This document shows positions 1 to 12,400 of a stretch of DNA of 64,000 nucleotides, piece by piece. A program made the position numbers and the translations under genes. Under the pieces are notes generated by a model. The model had not been told where the DNA came from. It saw nothing but the letters and a program-made list of their open reading frames with translations, and did no database searches. The stretch covers positions 71,753,975 to 71,817,974 of the forward strand of contig NW_026622808.1 of NCBI RefSeq assembly GCF_023065955.2, in the 5' to 3' direction. This stretch comes from Ursus arctos. Lineage: Eukaryota; Chordata; Mammalia; Carnivora; Ursidae. Each line of letters starts with the position of its first letter. Position 1 is the first letter of the stretch.

Positions 1-1168
1 CACGGTCAGTAAGCTCTTTGACATCGGCCACAGCAACTTCTTTCAAGACACATCTCCAAAGGCAAGGGAAACAAAAGCGAAGATGAACTTTTGGGACTTC
101 ATCAAGTTAAAAAGTTTTTACACAGCAAAGGAAACAGTCCACAAAACAAACAGGAACCCACGGAATGGGAGAAGATATTTGCAATGACATTACAGATAAA
201 GACATATAGATTTATAGATAAAGATATATAGATTTATAGATAAAATCTATAAAGAACTTCTCAAACTCAACACCCAAAAAACAAATAATCATCAAAAAAT
301 GATCGAAGACATGAACAAACACTTCTCCAAAGAAGACATATGAATGGCTAACAGACACATGAAAAAAATGTTTAACATCACTAGCCATTGGGGAAATTCA
401 AATCAAAACCACATTGAGATACCACCTTACACCAGTTAGAATGGCAAAAATTAACAAGGCAGGAAACAACAAATGGTGGAGAGGATGTGGAGAAAGAGGA
501 ACCCTCTTAAACTGTTGGTGGGAATGTATGCTGGTCAGCCACTTTGGAAAATGGTATGGAGGTTCCTCAAAAAGTAAAAAAATAGAACTACCCTATGACC
601 CAGCAATTGGACTACTGGGTACTTACCCCAAAGATACAGATGTAGAGAAAAGCAGGGTACAGGCATCACAATGTTCATAGCAGCAATGTCCACAATAGCC
701 AAACTGTGGAAGGAGCTCAGATGTCCTTCAACAGATGAATGGATAAAGAAGATATGGTCCATGTATGCAATGGAATATTACTCAGCCATCAGAAAGGATG
801 AATACCCCCCATTTGCATTGACATGGATGGAACTGGAGGGGGTTATGCTAAGTGAAATAAGTCAAGCAGAGAAAGACAATTATCATATGGTCACTCATAC
901 ATGGAACATAAGGAATATCACAGAAGACCATAGGGGAAGGGAGGGAAAACTGAAGGAGGAGGAATCAGAGAGGGAGATGAACCATGAGAGACTATGGACT
1001 CTGGGAAACTGAGGGTTTCAGAGGGGAGGAGGGGGGGGGATACGGTAGCCAGGTGGTGGGTATTAGGGAGGGCATGTGTTGTGATGAGCACTGGGTGTTA
1101 TATGCAACTAATGAATCATCGAACACTATATCAAAAGCCAGGTGTACTATACATTGGCTAGCTGAAAA

Positions 1169-1207
<39 letters not shown>

Positions 1208-1210
1208 AAT
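1..1210 (+). mobile_element. L1 3' end (ORF2 C-terminus and 3' UTR)
   Basis: The left part reads as the C-terminal end of L1 ORF2, with broken frames. It is followed from about 980 by the carnivore L1 3' UTR (AGAGACTATGGACTCTG, then TGCACTGGGTGTTATA-like sequence). It ends in a run of TAAA units at about 1165-1208, which is the decayed poly(A) tail. A short internal duplication of about 24 bp (GATTTATAGATAAAGATATA-like) lies at 197-245. The copy begins outside the window, so its full length is unknown. Confidence 0.9.
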
Positions 1211-2342
1211 CTTTAAAAATAAAAGAAAAGTGACCACTTTTTGGAATGCAGGGGTGCAGAGACTTCAATCTGGGGTGATATATCTGTGGATAGTGCAGAG
1301 GGTAGGAAGCCTGCTTAAGGAGGGAATTGCAAAGTATTATAACAAGTGGAGGGCAAAATCAGAGCTAGAAGTCTGCTAGGGTGGGACATGTCTCTTGCTT
1401 AAACGTGCTTAAAGGTGGGGAAGCAGGACAGAATCCCAGGAAGGATAGTTGGTCTCAGGATCCCCAGGGTCACAAGAAGAACAGGTGTGGCTGAGTGCAG
1501 CAGAATTCCCAGGTGCAAGGGTGGGGAAGCTGGCTGAAAACTGAGGCTAGATGCAGATTTTCTCCTCTGTGTTGTCATAAACTGTGAACAGCTGCCTGGT
1601 CGTTTGACCATTTTCCTAGCAAGGCTCCAACAGACGGCAGAAGCATGGCAAGACCCCCCTCCCCACCCCAGAAAGAACACTGCAGGTCCGCACTGCAGGA
1701 GTCCAGAAAATTCAGAGTTTTGAAACTCAGTTATGTGCCTGAGAGAAAAAACACTTGATCACAGGCCATGATAACACAGAATTCTGATGGTCACCAGGGA
1801 GACAAGAGTGAGTGACCACTTTTCTGTGAGTGTTCACTGAAGAGTGGGGGGGGGCAGGAAATTTAAGCTCTGGGACCAGAGAACACGGTGCCACCATATT
1901 CATCCCACCAATCAGTTCTGAAAGTCTGCAGGGAGCAAAACAGCACCACATAGTAGAATCCAGAGCTGCTTACACCAAACCCTGTCTCCCTGTGCACTGA
2001 AGGCACATTTCCACTAGGGCAAGTGCCCCTGGGAATCAACGCAACAGCCCACTCCTTCTGAAGACCAGCATGAACAACTGGCTCGCACCAAGTTTTCTGA
2101 TCACAGAGGAATGCAAACCTTCAGCTCTTGGGGAAAAGAGTATATAGCATACATTCTATTTTTATTCTATAGTCTTTCAGTATTATTCTTCAGTTATTTT
2201 ATTTTTTCACTTATTTTATATTCTTTTGTAATTTATATATATTATATATTATATATTATATATACACATATTTGTTTCCTCTTATTGTATTTCCTTTTAT
2301 TTTTGTGTGTATACATATTTTTCTCTTTCTTTCTTTTCTTTC

Positions 2343-2385
<43 letters not shown>

Positions 2386-3030
2386 TTTGGGATCTAGATT
2401 CTTTTAACAAGCAGACCAAAACACACCCAAGCTCTAGTTTTTACGTTTGTTTTGTTTCTTATTTAGTTTTGTATTTTTTCCTGTTCTTTTTTTCTGTTTT
2501 TGTTGTTGTTATTGTTATTTTTCTCTTTCTTTCTTCTATTCATTTCTGCACAAAATGAGAAGGAGCAATTCACCCCAAAAAAGAACAGGAGGTAGTAATC
2601 ACCTCAAAAGAAAGAACGAGGTACTAACACTGCCATCTTAATCAATCCGGGTATAAGTAACATGCCTGAACTAGAATTTAAAACAATGATTATAAAAATA
2701 CTAGCTGGACTTGAAAAGTGTTAAAGGAACTAGAGCATTGTTTACTGTAGAAATAAAAGAACTAAAATCTAGTCATGTTGAAATGAAAAATGCTATTATG
2801 GAAAGGAAGTCCCAATGGAGGCTATAAAACAAAGATGAATGAGGCAGAAGAGTGAGTCAGTGATATAGAAGACAAAATGATGGAAAATACGGAAGCTGAA
2901 AAGCAGAGAGAAAAGAAAACTACAAGACCATGAAGGAAGACATAGAGAACTCAGTGATTCCATAAAGCAAAATGATATCCAGATAAAAGGGGTCACAGAA
3001 GATGAGGAATGGGAGACAGGGACAGAAGCT
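1211..3030 (+). mobile_element. L1 5' UTR and ORF1 N-terminal fragment
   Basis: Non-coding sequence resembling the carnivore L1 5' UTR runs to about 2550. The ORF1 start region follows at about 2555, with residues MRRSNSPQK and then, after frame breaks, PELEFKTMIIKILAGLEK, a typical L1 ORF1 N-terminus. The coding part has many stops and frameshifts. The similarity stops abruptly at about 3030, where antisense ORF2 begins. The ORF1 part missing here resembles what starts at 5784, so the two may be halves of one interrupted element. That link is inference. Confidence 0.7.
2331..2386. repeat. (CTTT)n microsatellite
   Basis: A run of CTTT/TTTC tetramers, about 12 uninterrupted units at its right end, sits inside a T-rich part of the L1 5' UTR. 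It is probably length-polymorphic. Confidence 0.9.
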
Positions 3031-4058
3031 GTCCAATTTTCCCAGCACCATTTATTGAACAAACTGTCTTTTTTCCACTGGATGGTTTTTCCTGCTTTAT
3101 CAAAGATTAGTTGCCCAAAGAGCCAAGGGTCCATTTCTGGGTTCTCTATGCTGTTCCATTGGTCTATGTGTCTGTTTTTGTGCCAGTACCATGCTGTCTT
3201 TGTGATCACAGCTTTGTAGTACAGCTCAAAATCCGACATTGTGATGCCCCCAGCTTTGTTTTTCCTTTCCAACAATTCCTTGGTGATTCGTGGCCTTTTC
3301 TGGTTCCACACAAATTTAGGGCTGTTTGTTCCAGTTCTTTAAAAAATGTCATTGGTGTTTTGATCAGGATGGCATTGAAAGTGTAGATTGCTCTGGATAG
3401 CATAGACATTTTAACTATGTTTATTCTTCTGATCCGTGAGCATGGAATATTTTTCCATCTTTTTGTGTCTTCTTCAATGTCTTTCAAGAGTGATTTGTAG
3501 TTTCTAGAATATAGATCCTTTTCGTCTCTGGTTAAGTTAATTCTGAAATAATGCATGATGTTTGGTGCTACTGTAAATGGAATGGATTCCCTAATTTCTC
3601 TTTCTTCAGTCTCATTGTTCGTGTATAGAAATACAACTGATTTCTGAGCATTGATTTTGTATCCTGCCACATTACTGAATTGCTCTATAACTTCTAGTAG
3701 TTTGAGGTGGAGTCTTTTGAGTTTTCCATATAGAGCATCATGTCATCTGCGAAAAGAGACAGTTTGACTTCTTCTTTGCCAATTTGAATACCTTTTATCC
3801 CTTTTTGTTGTCTGATTGCTGTTGCAAGGACTTCCAGTACTGTGTTGAATAACAATGGCGAGAGTGGGCATCCTTGTCATGTTCCTTAGGGAAAGGCTTC
3901 CAGCTTTTCCCCATTGAGAATGATATTTGCTGTAGGCTTTTCATGGATGGTTTTTATGAAATTGAGGAATGTACCCTCTAACTCTACACTCCAAAGCGTT
4001 TTCATCAGGAAAGGATGCTGTATTTTGTCAAATGCTTTTTCTGCATCAATGGAGAGGA

Positions 4059-4889
4059 TCATATGGTTCTTGACTCTTCTTTTTGATATGATCTATCACA
4101 CTGATCAATTGCGAATGTTGAACCACCCTTGCATCCCATTTGGTCTTGATGGATAATCCTTTTAATGTACTGTTGGATCCTATTAGCTAGGATCTTGTTG
4201 AGAATTTTGGCGTCCATGTTCATCAGGAATATAAGTCTGTAATTCTCCTTTTTGATGGGGTCTTTGCCTTGTTTGGGGATCAAGGTAATACTGGCCTCAC
4301 AGAATGAGCTTGGTAGTTTTCCTTCTGTTTCCATTTTTTGAAACAGCTTCAGAAGAATAGGAATTATTTCTTCTTTGAATGTTTGGTAGAAATCCCTGGG
4401 GAATCCGTCAGGCCCTGGACACTTGTTTTTGGGGAGGTTTTTGATCACTGCTTCAATCTCTTCATAACTAATTGGTCTGTTTAAATAATCAGTTTCATCC
4501 TGTTTCAGTCTTGGTAGTTTATAGGTTTCCAGGAAGGCATCCATTTCTTCCAGGTTGTTTAATTTATTGGCATAAAGCTGTTGATAAAAGTTTCTAATGA
4601 TCCTTTCTATTTCATTGGTGTTGGTTGTGACCTCTCCCCTTTCATTCATAATTTTATTAATTTGGGTCCTTTCTCTACTCTTTTGAATAAGGCTGGGCAG
4701 TGGCTTATCAATCTTATTTATTCTTTCAAAGAACCAGCTTCTGGTTCTGTTGATCTGCTCTACTGTGCTCCTGGTTTCTAATTCATTGACCTCTGCACTA
4801 ATCTTGATCAACTGCTTTCTCGTGCGTGGGTTAGGCCTGTTCTTCTGTTCCAGCTCCATCTTCTGGAGGTGAGAATATAAAAACTGCAT
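4059..4889 (-). pseudogene. L1 ORF2 reverse transcriptase segment (broken)
   Basis: This is the longest open stretch of the antisense L1, 276 residues. It contains typical L1 RT features such as [21 protein letters not shown] and [12 protein letters not shown], the last near the start of the RT fingers. The conserved [13 protein letters not shown] motif is degraded to GCKGGS at its end, where the frame is lost. ORF2 in an intact L1 is about 1,275 residues, so this is a fragment. It is not expected to be active. Confidence 0.8.
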
Positions 4890-5023
4890 TTTAGATCATT
4901 CTATTCTTTTGAGTGAGGCTTGGATGGCTATGTATTTTCCCCTTAGGACCGCCTTTGCAGTGTCCCATAAGTTTTGGACCGATGTGCTTTCATTCTTCTT
5001 ACACTCCAAAAATTGTTTAAACA

Positions 5024-5212
5024 GGGGCTCCTGGGTGGTGCAGGTGTTAAGCGTCTGCCTTCAGCTCAGGGCGTGATCCCAGCGTTCTGGGATCGAGCCC
5101 CACATCAGGCTCTTCCACTGGGAGCCTGCTTCTTCCTCTCCCACTCCCCCTGCTTGTGTTCCCTCTCTCACTGGCTGTCTCTCTCTGTCAAATAAATAAA
5201 TAAAATCTTTAA
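5024..5212 (+). mobile_element. CAN-SINE (tRNA-Lys-derived)
   Basis: The element starts GGGGCTCCTGGGTGGTGCAG and ends with AAATAAATAAATAAAATCTT. It is flanked by a perfect 16 bp target-site duplication (AAAAATTGTTTAAACA) at 5008-5023 and 5213-5228. It inserted into the antisense L1, so it is younger than that L1. The B-box-like sequence GGGATCGAGCCC is intact. Confidence 0.95.
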
Positions 5213-5371
5213 AAAAATTGTTTAAACATATTTTTAATTTCTTGGTTTACAGAATCAATCTTTTTTTTCTTTGAATATCCTTGCATTATTTATTTGACTC
5301 TAAAGCTAGGAAAATATTTGATGTTATTATGAAACAAGATTAAGATTAAAAATCATAAAGAACTTTAGCCT

Positions 5372-5783
5372 TTTATTTTATTTTATTTTTTTAATGTTTT
5401 TTTAATTATATTATGTTAGTCACCATACAGTACATCCTGGTTTTTTATGTAAAGTTCGATGATTCATTAGTTGCATATAACACCCAGTGCACCATACAAT
5501 ACATGCCCTCCTTACTATCCATCGTCAGCCTATCCCATTCCCCCACCCCCTTCCCCTCTGAAGCCCTCAGTTTGTTTCTCAGAGTCCATAGTCTCTAATG
5601 CTTCATTCCCCCTTCTGATTACCCCCCCTTTCTTTATCCCTTGACACTCTAACTGGTGTAAGGTGGTATCTTAGTGTGGTTTTGATTTGAATTTCCCTGA
5701 TGGTTAACGATTTTGAACATTTTTTCATGTGTCTGTTAGCCATTTGTATGTCTTCATTGGAAAAGTGTCCATTCAAACTTCCC
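5372..5783 (-). mobile_element. L1 3' end, antisense, 5'-truncated
   Basis: The T-rich start (TTTTATTTTATTTTATTTTT) is the complement of the poly(A) tail. It is followed by the reverse complement of the L1 3' UTR and then by about 140 bp of ORF2 C-terminus. It stops at about 5783, directly against plus-strand ORF1 sequence. It is a short, dead copy. About 110 bp between 5261 and 5371 is unassigned. Confidence 0.85.
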
Positions 5784-8700
5784 TAATCTAGCGAGGGAAA
5801 CAAACATTCATGTCCAAGAGGCAGAGAGGACCCCCCCCCCAAGCTCAACCACGACAAACCTACGCCACGTCTTGTCATAGTGCAATTCGCAAATATTAGA
5901 TCCAAGGATACACTATTGAAAGCGGCCAGGGCAAAGAAATTTCTCACGTACCAAGGCAAAGGCATCAGAATTATGTCAAACCTGTCTACACAGACCTGGA
6001 ATGAGAGAAAGGGTTGGGGGGGGCATTATTAAAGCTCTTTCAGCGAAAAACATGCAGCCAAGGATCCTTTATCCAGCAAGGCTGTCATTCAGAATTGATA
6101 GAAAAATAAAGCCCTTCCAGAATCGCCAGGCATTAACCAATTTCATAACCACGAAACCAGCCCTACAGGAGATATTAAGGGGGGTTCTATAAAGGTAAAA
6201 AGGCCCCAAGAGTGATACAGAATAGAAAGTCACGACTGATATAAACAAAGACTTTACAGGCAACATGGCATCATTAAAATCATAGCTCTCAGTATTCAGT
6301 TTCAATGTGAATGGCTTAAATGCTCCCATAAAGACACAGGGTTGCAGCTTGGATAAAAAGACATGACCCATCCATTTGCTGTCTACAAGAGACTCATTTT
6401 GAACCCAAAGATACATTCAGACTGAAAGTAAAGGGATGTAGTACCATCTTTCACGCAAATGGACCTCAAAGAAAGCTGGGGTAGCAATTCTCATATCAGA
6501 TAGATTGGATTTTGAACTAAAGACTATAGTTAGAGATACAGAAGGGCTCTATATTATTCTTAAAGGATGTATCCAACAAGTGGACATGACAATTATAAAT
6601 ATATATGCCCCAATAGGGGAGCAGCAAGATACACAAGGCAACACTTAACCAGAATAAAGAGACATACAGATAAAAATACATTAATAGTAGGGGACCTCAA
6701 CACTCCACTATCAGAAATAGACAGAACACCCTTGCAAAAACTAAGCAAAGAATCAAAGGCTTTGGATGCCATACTCGATGAGTTGGACCTCATAGATATA
6801 TATAGAACACTACACCCCAGAACCAAAGAATACTCATTCTATTCTAATGCCCATGGAACATTCTCAAGAATAGACCATGTTCTGGGTCACAAAACAGGTC
6901 TCAACCAATACTGAAAGACTGAAATTATTCCCTGCATATTCTCAGACTACAACGCTTTGAAATTGGAACTCAACCACAAGGAAAAATTTGGAAGAAACTC
7001 AAACGCTTGGAGACTAAGAACCATCCTGCTCAAGAATGATTCGATAAACCAGGAAATCAAAAATCAATTTAAACAATTTATGGAGACCAACGAGAATGAA
7101 AACACAATGGTCCAAAACCTATGGGACACTGCAAAGGCAGTCCTAAGGGGAAAATACATAGCCATCCAAGCCTCACTCAAAAGAATAGAAAAATCTAGAA
7201 TGCAGTTTTTATATTCTCACCTCAAGAAGCTGGAACAGCAACAGAGGAGCAGGCCTAATCCATGCACAAGAAAGCAGTTGATCAATATTAGAGCGGAAAT
7301 CAATGAATTAGAAACCAGGAGCACAGTAGAGCAGATCAACAGAACTAGAAGCTGGTTCTTTGAAAGAGTAAATAAAATTGACAAACCGCTGGCAAGACTT
7401 ATCCAAAAGAATAGAGAAAGGACCCAAATTAATAAAATTATGAATGAAAAGGGAGAGGTCACAACCAACACCAATGAAATAGGAAGAATCATTAGACACT
7501 TTTATCAACAGCTTTATGCCAATAAATTAAGCAATCTGGAAGAGATGGAGGCCTTCCTGGAAACCTATAAACTACCAAGACTGAAACAGGAAGAAATTGA
7601 TTTTTTAAACAGGCTAATTAATTATGAAGAGATTGAGTCAAAGATAAACAACCTTCCAAAAAACAAAACTCTAGGCCCGGATGGTTTTCCTGGGGAATTA
7701 TACCAAACATTCAAAGAAGAAAAAATACCTATTCTCCTAATGCTATTTCAAAAAATAGAAACAGAAGGAAAGCTACCAAACTCATTCTATAAGGCCAATA
7801 TTACCTTGATCCCCAAACCAGGCAAAGACCACATCAAAAAGGAGAATTACAGACCGATTTCCCTAATGAATATGGATGCCAAAATTCTCGACAAGATCCT
7901 GGCTAATGGAATCCAACAGTACATTAAAAGGATTATCCATCATGATCAAGTGGGATTCATCCCTGGGATGCAAGGGTGGTTCAACATTCGCAAATCGATC
8001 AGTGTCTTAGATTTTATCCAGAATGAAAAAGCCAACAATCATATGATTCTCTCAATAAATGCAGAAAAAGCATTTGACAAAATAGAGCATCCTTTCCTGA
8101 TGAAAACCCTTCAGATTGTAGGTATAGAGGGTACATTTCTCAATCTCATAAAAACCATATGAAAAGCCTACAGCAAATATCATTCTCAATGGGGAAAACC
8201 TGGAAGCCTTTCCCTTAAGATCAGGAACACGACAAGGATGCCCACTCTCGCCACTATTATTCAACATAGTACTATGTCCTTGCAAGAGCAATCAGACAAC
8301 CAAAAATGATAAAAAGTATTCAAATCAGCAAAGAAGAAGTCAAACTGTCTCTCTTCGCAGATGACATGATACTCTATAAGAATCCACTCCCAAACTAGTA
8401 GAAGTTATAGAGAAATTCAGTACTGTGGAGGGATACAAAATCTATGCTCAGAAATCAGTTGCATTCTATACACGAATAATGAGACTGAAGAAAGAGAAAT
8501 TAGGGCATCCATCCCATTTACAATAGCACCAAAAACCATATGTTACCTTGGAATTAACTTAACTAGAGACGTAAAGGATTTATATTCTCGAAAGTATAAA
8601 TCACTCTTGAAAGACATTGAGGAAGACACAAAAAGATGGAAAAATATTCCATGATCATGGATCGGAAGAATTAACATAGTTAAAATGCCCATGCTACCCA

Positions 8701-10429
8701 GAGCAATCTACACTTTCAATGCTATCTCGATCAAAATACCAATGATATTATTCAAAGAACTGGAACAAACAGCCCTTAAATTTGTGTGGAACCAGAAAAG
8801 GCCACGAATTGCCAAGGAACTGTTGGAAAGGAGAAACAAAGCTGGGGTCATCACAATGCCGGATCAAGTTGTACTACAAAGCTGTGATCACAAAGACAGC
8901 ATGGTACTGGCACAAAAACAGACACATAGACCAATGGAACAGAATAGAGAACCCAGAAATGGACCATCGGCTCTTTGGGCAACTAATCTTTCATAAAGCA
9001 GGAAAAAAACATCCGTTGGAAAAAAGACAGTCTCTTCAATAAATGATGCTGGGGAAATTGGACAGCTACATGCAAAAGAATGAAACTTGACCACTCTCTC
9101 ACTCCACACAAAAAGATAAACTCCAAATGGAAGAAAGACCTCGATGTGAGACAGGAATCCATCAAAATCCTAGAGGAGAACATAGGCAGCAACCTCTACG
9201 ACATCGGCCAAAGCAACCTTTTTCATGACACATCTCCAAAGGCAAGAGAAACAAAGATAAAATGAACTTGTGGGACTTCATCAAGATCAAAAGCTTCTGC
9301 ACAGCCAAGGAAATAGTCAAAAAAAAACTAAGAGGCAGCCCATGGAATGGGAGAATATATTTGCAAATGATGCTACAGATAAAAGACTGGTATCCAAGAT
9401 CTAAAAAGAACTTCTCAAACTCAATACATGATAAACAAATAAACAAATCATAAAATGGGCAGAAGATATGAACAGACACTTTTCCAATGATGACATACAA
9501 ATGCCTTAGAGAGACATGAAAAAATGGTCAAAATCTTTAGCCATCAGGGAAATTCACATCAAAACCACGCTAAGATATGACCTTACGCCAGTTAGAATAG
9601 CAAAAATTGACAAGAAAGGAAACAGCAATTGCTGGAAAGGATTTGGAGAAAGGGGATCCCTCCTACATGGCTGGTGAGAATGCAAGTTGGTACAGTCCTC
9701 TGGAAAACAGTGTGGAGGTCCCTTAAAAAGTTAAAAATTGAGCTACCCTAAGATCCAGCCATTGCACTACTGGGTATTTACCCCAAGGATACAGGCGTAG
9801 TAAAGAGAAGGGTCATATGCACCCCAATGTTCATAGCAGCATTATCCAAATAGCTAAATCGTGGAAGGAGCCGAGATGCCCTTCAAGAGATGACTGGATT
9901 AAAAGTTGTGGTCCATATATACAATGGAATATTACTCAGCTATCAAAAAGAACGAATTTTCAACATTTGCTGCAACATGGACGGCACTGGTGGAGATAAT
10001 GCTAAGCAAAATAAGTCAAGCAGAGGAAGACAAATATCATATGATTTCTCTCATCTATGGAACATGAGAAATAGGAAGATCGGTAGGGGAAGAAAGAGAT
10101 AAAGAAAGAGGGGTAATCAGAAGGGGGAATGAAGCATGAGAGACTATGGACTCTGAGAAACAAACTGAGGGCTTCGGAGGTGAGGGGGGTGGGGGAATGG
10201 GATAGGCTGGTGATGGGTAGTAAGGAGGGCACATATTGCATGGTGCACTGGGTGTTATACGCAACTAATGAATCATCGAACCTTGCATCAGAAACCAGGG
10301 ATGTACTGTATGGTGACTAACATAATGTAATAAAAAAACCATTAAAAAAAAACCATGGATATACTGTATGGTGACTAAATAATATAATAAAAAAATAGCC
10401 AAAAGCTAAAAAAAAAAAAAGAAAGAAAG
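5784..10429 (+). mobile_element. L1 copy from ORF1 C-terminus to 3' end
   Basis: It starts inside the C-terminal domain of ORF1 (RHVIVQFANIRS-like residues, broken by a run of C at about 5830). It continues through the inter-ORF spacer, ORF2 from about 6263 (MASLKS then a stop), and the 3' UTR at about 10125-10330. The 3' end is followed by a second short copy of the terminal 3' UTR sequence (ATACTGTATGGTGACTAA at about 10355) and an A-rich tail to about 10429. The RT motif FADD is encoded at 8354-8365. Multiple stops and frameshifts make it inactive. Confidence 0.9.
6957..8162 (+). pseudogene. L1 ORF2 central segment, open for 401 codons
   Basis: This is the longest L1 reading frame in the window. 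It covers the end of the endonuclease, the linker and the first half of the reverse transcriptase. Visible motifs include [36 protein letters not shown] and [13 protein letters not shown] stop at 8160-8162 comes about 190 bp before the FADD catalytic motif, so the RT is truncated in this frame. Intact ORF2 is about 1,275 residues. It is a decayed retrotransposon gene, not a host gene. Confidence 0.85.
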
Positions 10430-12400
10430 AAATCAGTTGCATTTCCCTACATGAACAATGAGACTGAAGAAAGAGAAATTAGGGCATCCATCCCATTTAC
10501 AATAGCACCAAAAAAACATACGTTATCTTGGAATTATCTAAAATAGAGATGTAAATACCTATATTCTAGAAACTACAAATCACTCTTGAAAGACATTGAA
10601 GAATACACAAAAAGATGGAAAAATATTCCATGATCATGGATCAGAAGAATTAACATAGTTAAAATGTCCATGTTACCAAGAGCAATCTACACTTTCAAAG
10701 CTATCTCGATCGAAATACCAATGATATTTTTCAAAGAACTGGAACAAACAGCCCTTACATTTGTGTGGAACCAGAAAAGGCCACGAATCGCCAAGGAATT
10801 GTTGAAAAGGAAAAACAAAGCTGGGGTCATCACAATGCTGGATCAAGTTGTACTACAAAGCTGTGATCACAAAGTCAGCATGGTACTGGCACAAAAATAG
10901 ACACATAGACCAGTGGAATGGAATAGAGAATCCAGAAATGGACCCTTGGCTCTTTCGGCAACTAATCTTTGGAAAAGCAGGAAAAAACATGCGGTGGAAA
11001 AAAGACAGTCTCTTCAATAAATGGTGCTGGGAAAATTGGACAGCTACATGCAAAGGAATGAAGCTTGATCACTCTCTCACACCATACACAAAAATAAACT
11101 CTAAATGGATGAAAGACCTTGATGTGAGACAGGAATTCATCAAAATCCTAGAGGAGAGCATAGGCAGCAACCTCTATGACATCGGCCACAGCAACCTTTT
11201 TTCATGACACATCTCCAAAGGGAAGAGAAACAAAAGAAAAAATGAACTTGTGGGACTTCATCAAGATCAAAAGCTTCTGCACAGCCAAGGAAACAGTCAA
11301 AAAAATGAAGAGGCAGCCCACGGAATGGGAGAATATATTTGCAAATGACACTACAGATAAAGGACTGGTATCCAAGATCTACAAAGAACTTCTCAAACTC
11401 AATACGTGAGAAACAAATAAAAAAATCATAAAATGGGCAGAAGATATGAACAGACACTTTTCCAATGAAGACATACAAATGGCTAGCAGACACATGAAAA
11501 AATGTTCAAAATCATTAGCCATCAGGGAAATTCAAATCAAAACCACACTAAGATACCACCTTACGCCAGTTAGAATGGCAAAAATTGACAAGGCAAGAAA
11601 CAACAATGGCTGGAGAGGAGGTGGAGAAAGGGGATCCCTCCTACATTGTTGGTGGGAATGCAAGTTGGTACAGCCACTCTGGAAAACAGTGTGGAGGTCC
11701 CTTAAAAAGTTAAAAATTGAGCTACTTTAACTAAACTAAAGGAGGTCCCTTAAAAAGTTAAAAATTGAGCTACTTTAACTTTAACTAAAAAGTTAAAAAA
11801 TGACCCAGCCATTGCACTACGGGGTATTTACCCCAGAGATACAGACGTAGTGAAGAGAAGGGCCATATGCACCCCAATGTGCATAGCAGCATTGTCCACA
11901 ATAGCTAAATTGTAGAAGGAGCCGAGATGCCCTTCAACAGATGACTGGATTAAGAAGTTGTGGTCCATATATACGATGGAATATTACTCAGCTATCAAAA
12001 AAACCGGTTTCTCAACATTTGCTGCAACATGGACAGCACTGGAGGAGATAATGCTAAGTGAAATAAGCCAAGCAGAGAAAGACAATTATCATATGCTTTC
12101 TCTCATCTATGGAACATAAGAACTAGGAAGATCAGTAGGGGAAGAAAGGGATAAAGAAAGGGGGGGTAATCAGAAGGGGGAAGGAAGCATGAGAGACTAT
12201 GGACTCTGAGAAACAAACTGAGGGCTTCGGGGGGGGTGTGGGAAAGGGATAGGCCGGTGATGGGTACTAAGGAGGGCACGTATTGCATGGTGCACTGGGT
12301 GTTATACGCAACTAATAATTCATCGAACTTTACATCAAAAACCAGGGATGTCCTGTATGGTGACTAATATAATATAATAAAAATATTATTATAAAAATAA
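10430..12400 (+). mobile_element. Second L1 3' half, directly after the first
   Basis: This copy begins at the ORF2 position AATCAGTTGCATTT, just past the RT active site, and runs through the ORF2 C-terminus and 3' UTR to an A/T-rich end near 12400. It closely parallels 8453-10330. It shares an unusual variant (GGATCAAGTTGTACTACAAA) where the other L1 copies here read GATTTTGAGCTGTACTAC. The two copies are separated only by an A-rich tail. It is not functional. Confidence 0.9.
11693..11788. repeat. 48 bp direct duplication inside L1
   Basis: The segment beginning GGAGGTCCCTTAAAAAGTTA at 11693 is repeated from 11741, with a period of 48 bp. The neighbouring L1 copies have it once, so this is a local duplication after or during insertion. 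Confidence 0.9.

Larger units (their letters stand above)
3031..5260 (-). mobile_element. Internal L1 ORF2 fragment, antisense
   Basis: On the minus strand this reads as L1 ORF2 from just after the endonuclease region through the reverse transcriptase and into the C-terminal part. The FADD catalytic motif is encoded at 3742-3753. Its 3' end and UTR are missing at the left, where it abuts plus-strand ORF1. At the right it stops being alignable to the young L1 at about 5260. A SINE at 5024-5212 splits it. Several frameshifts make it non-functional. Confidence 0.85.
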
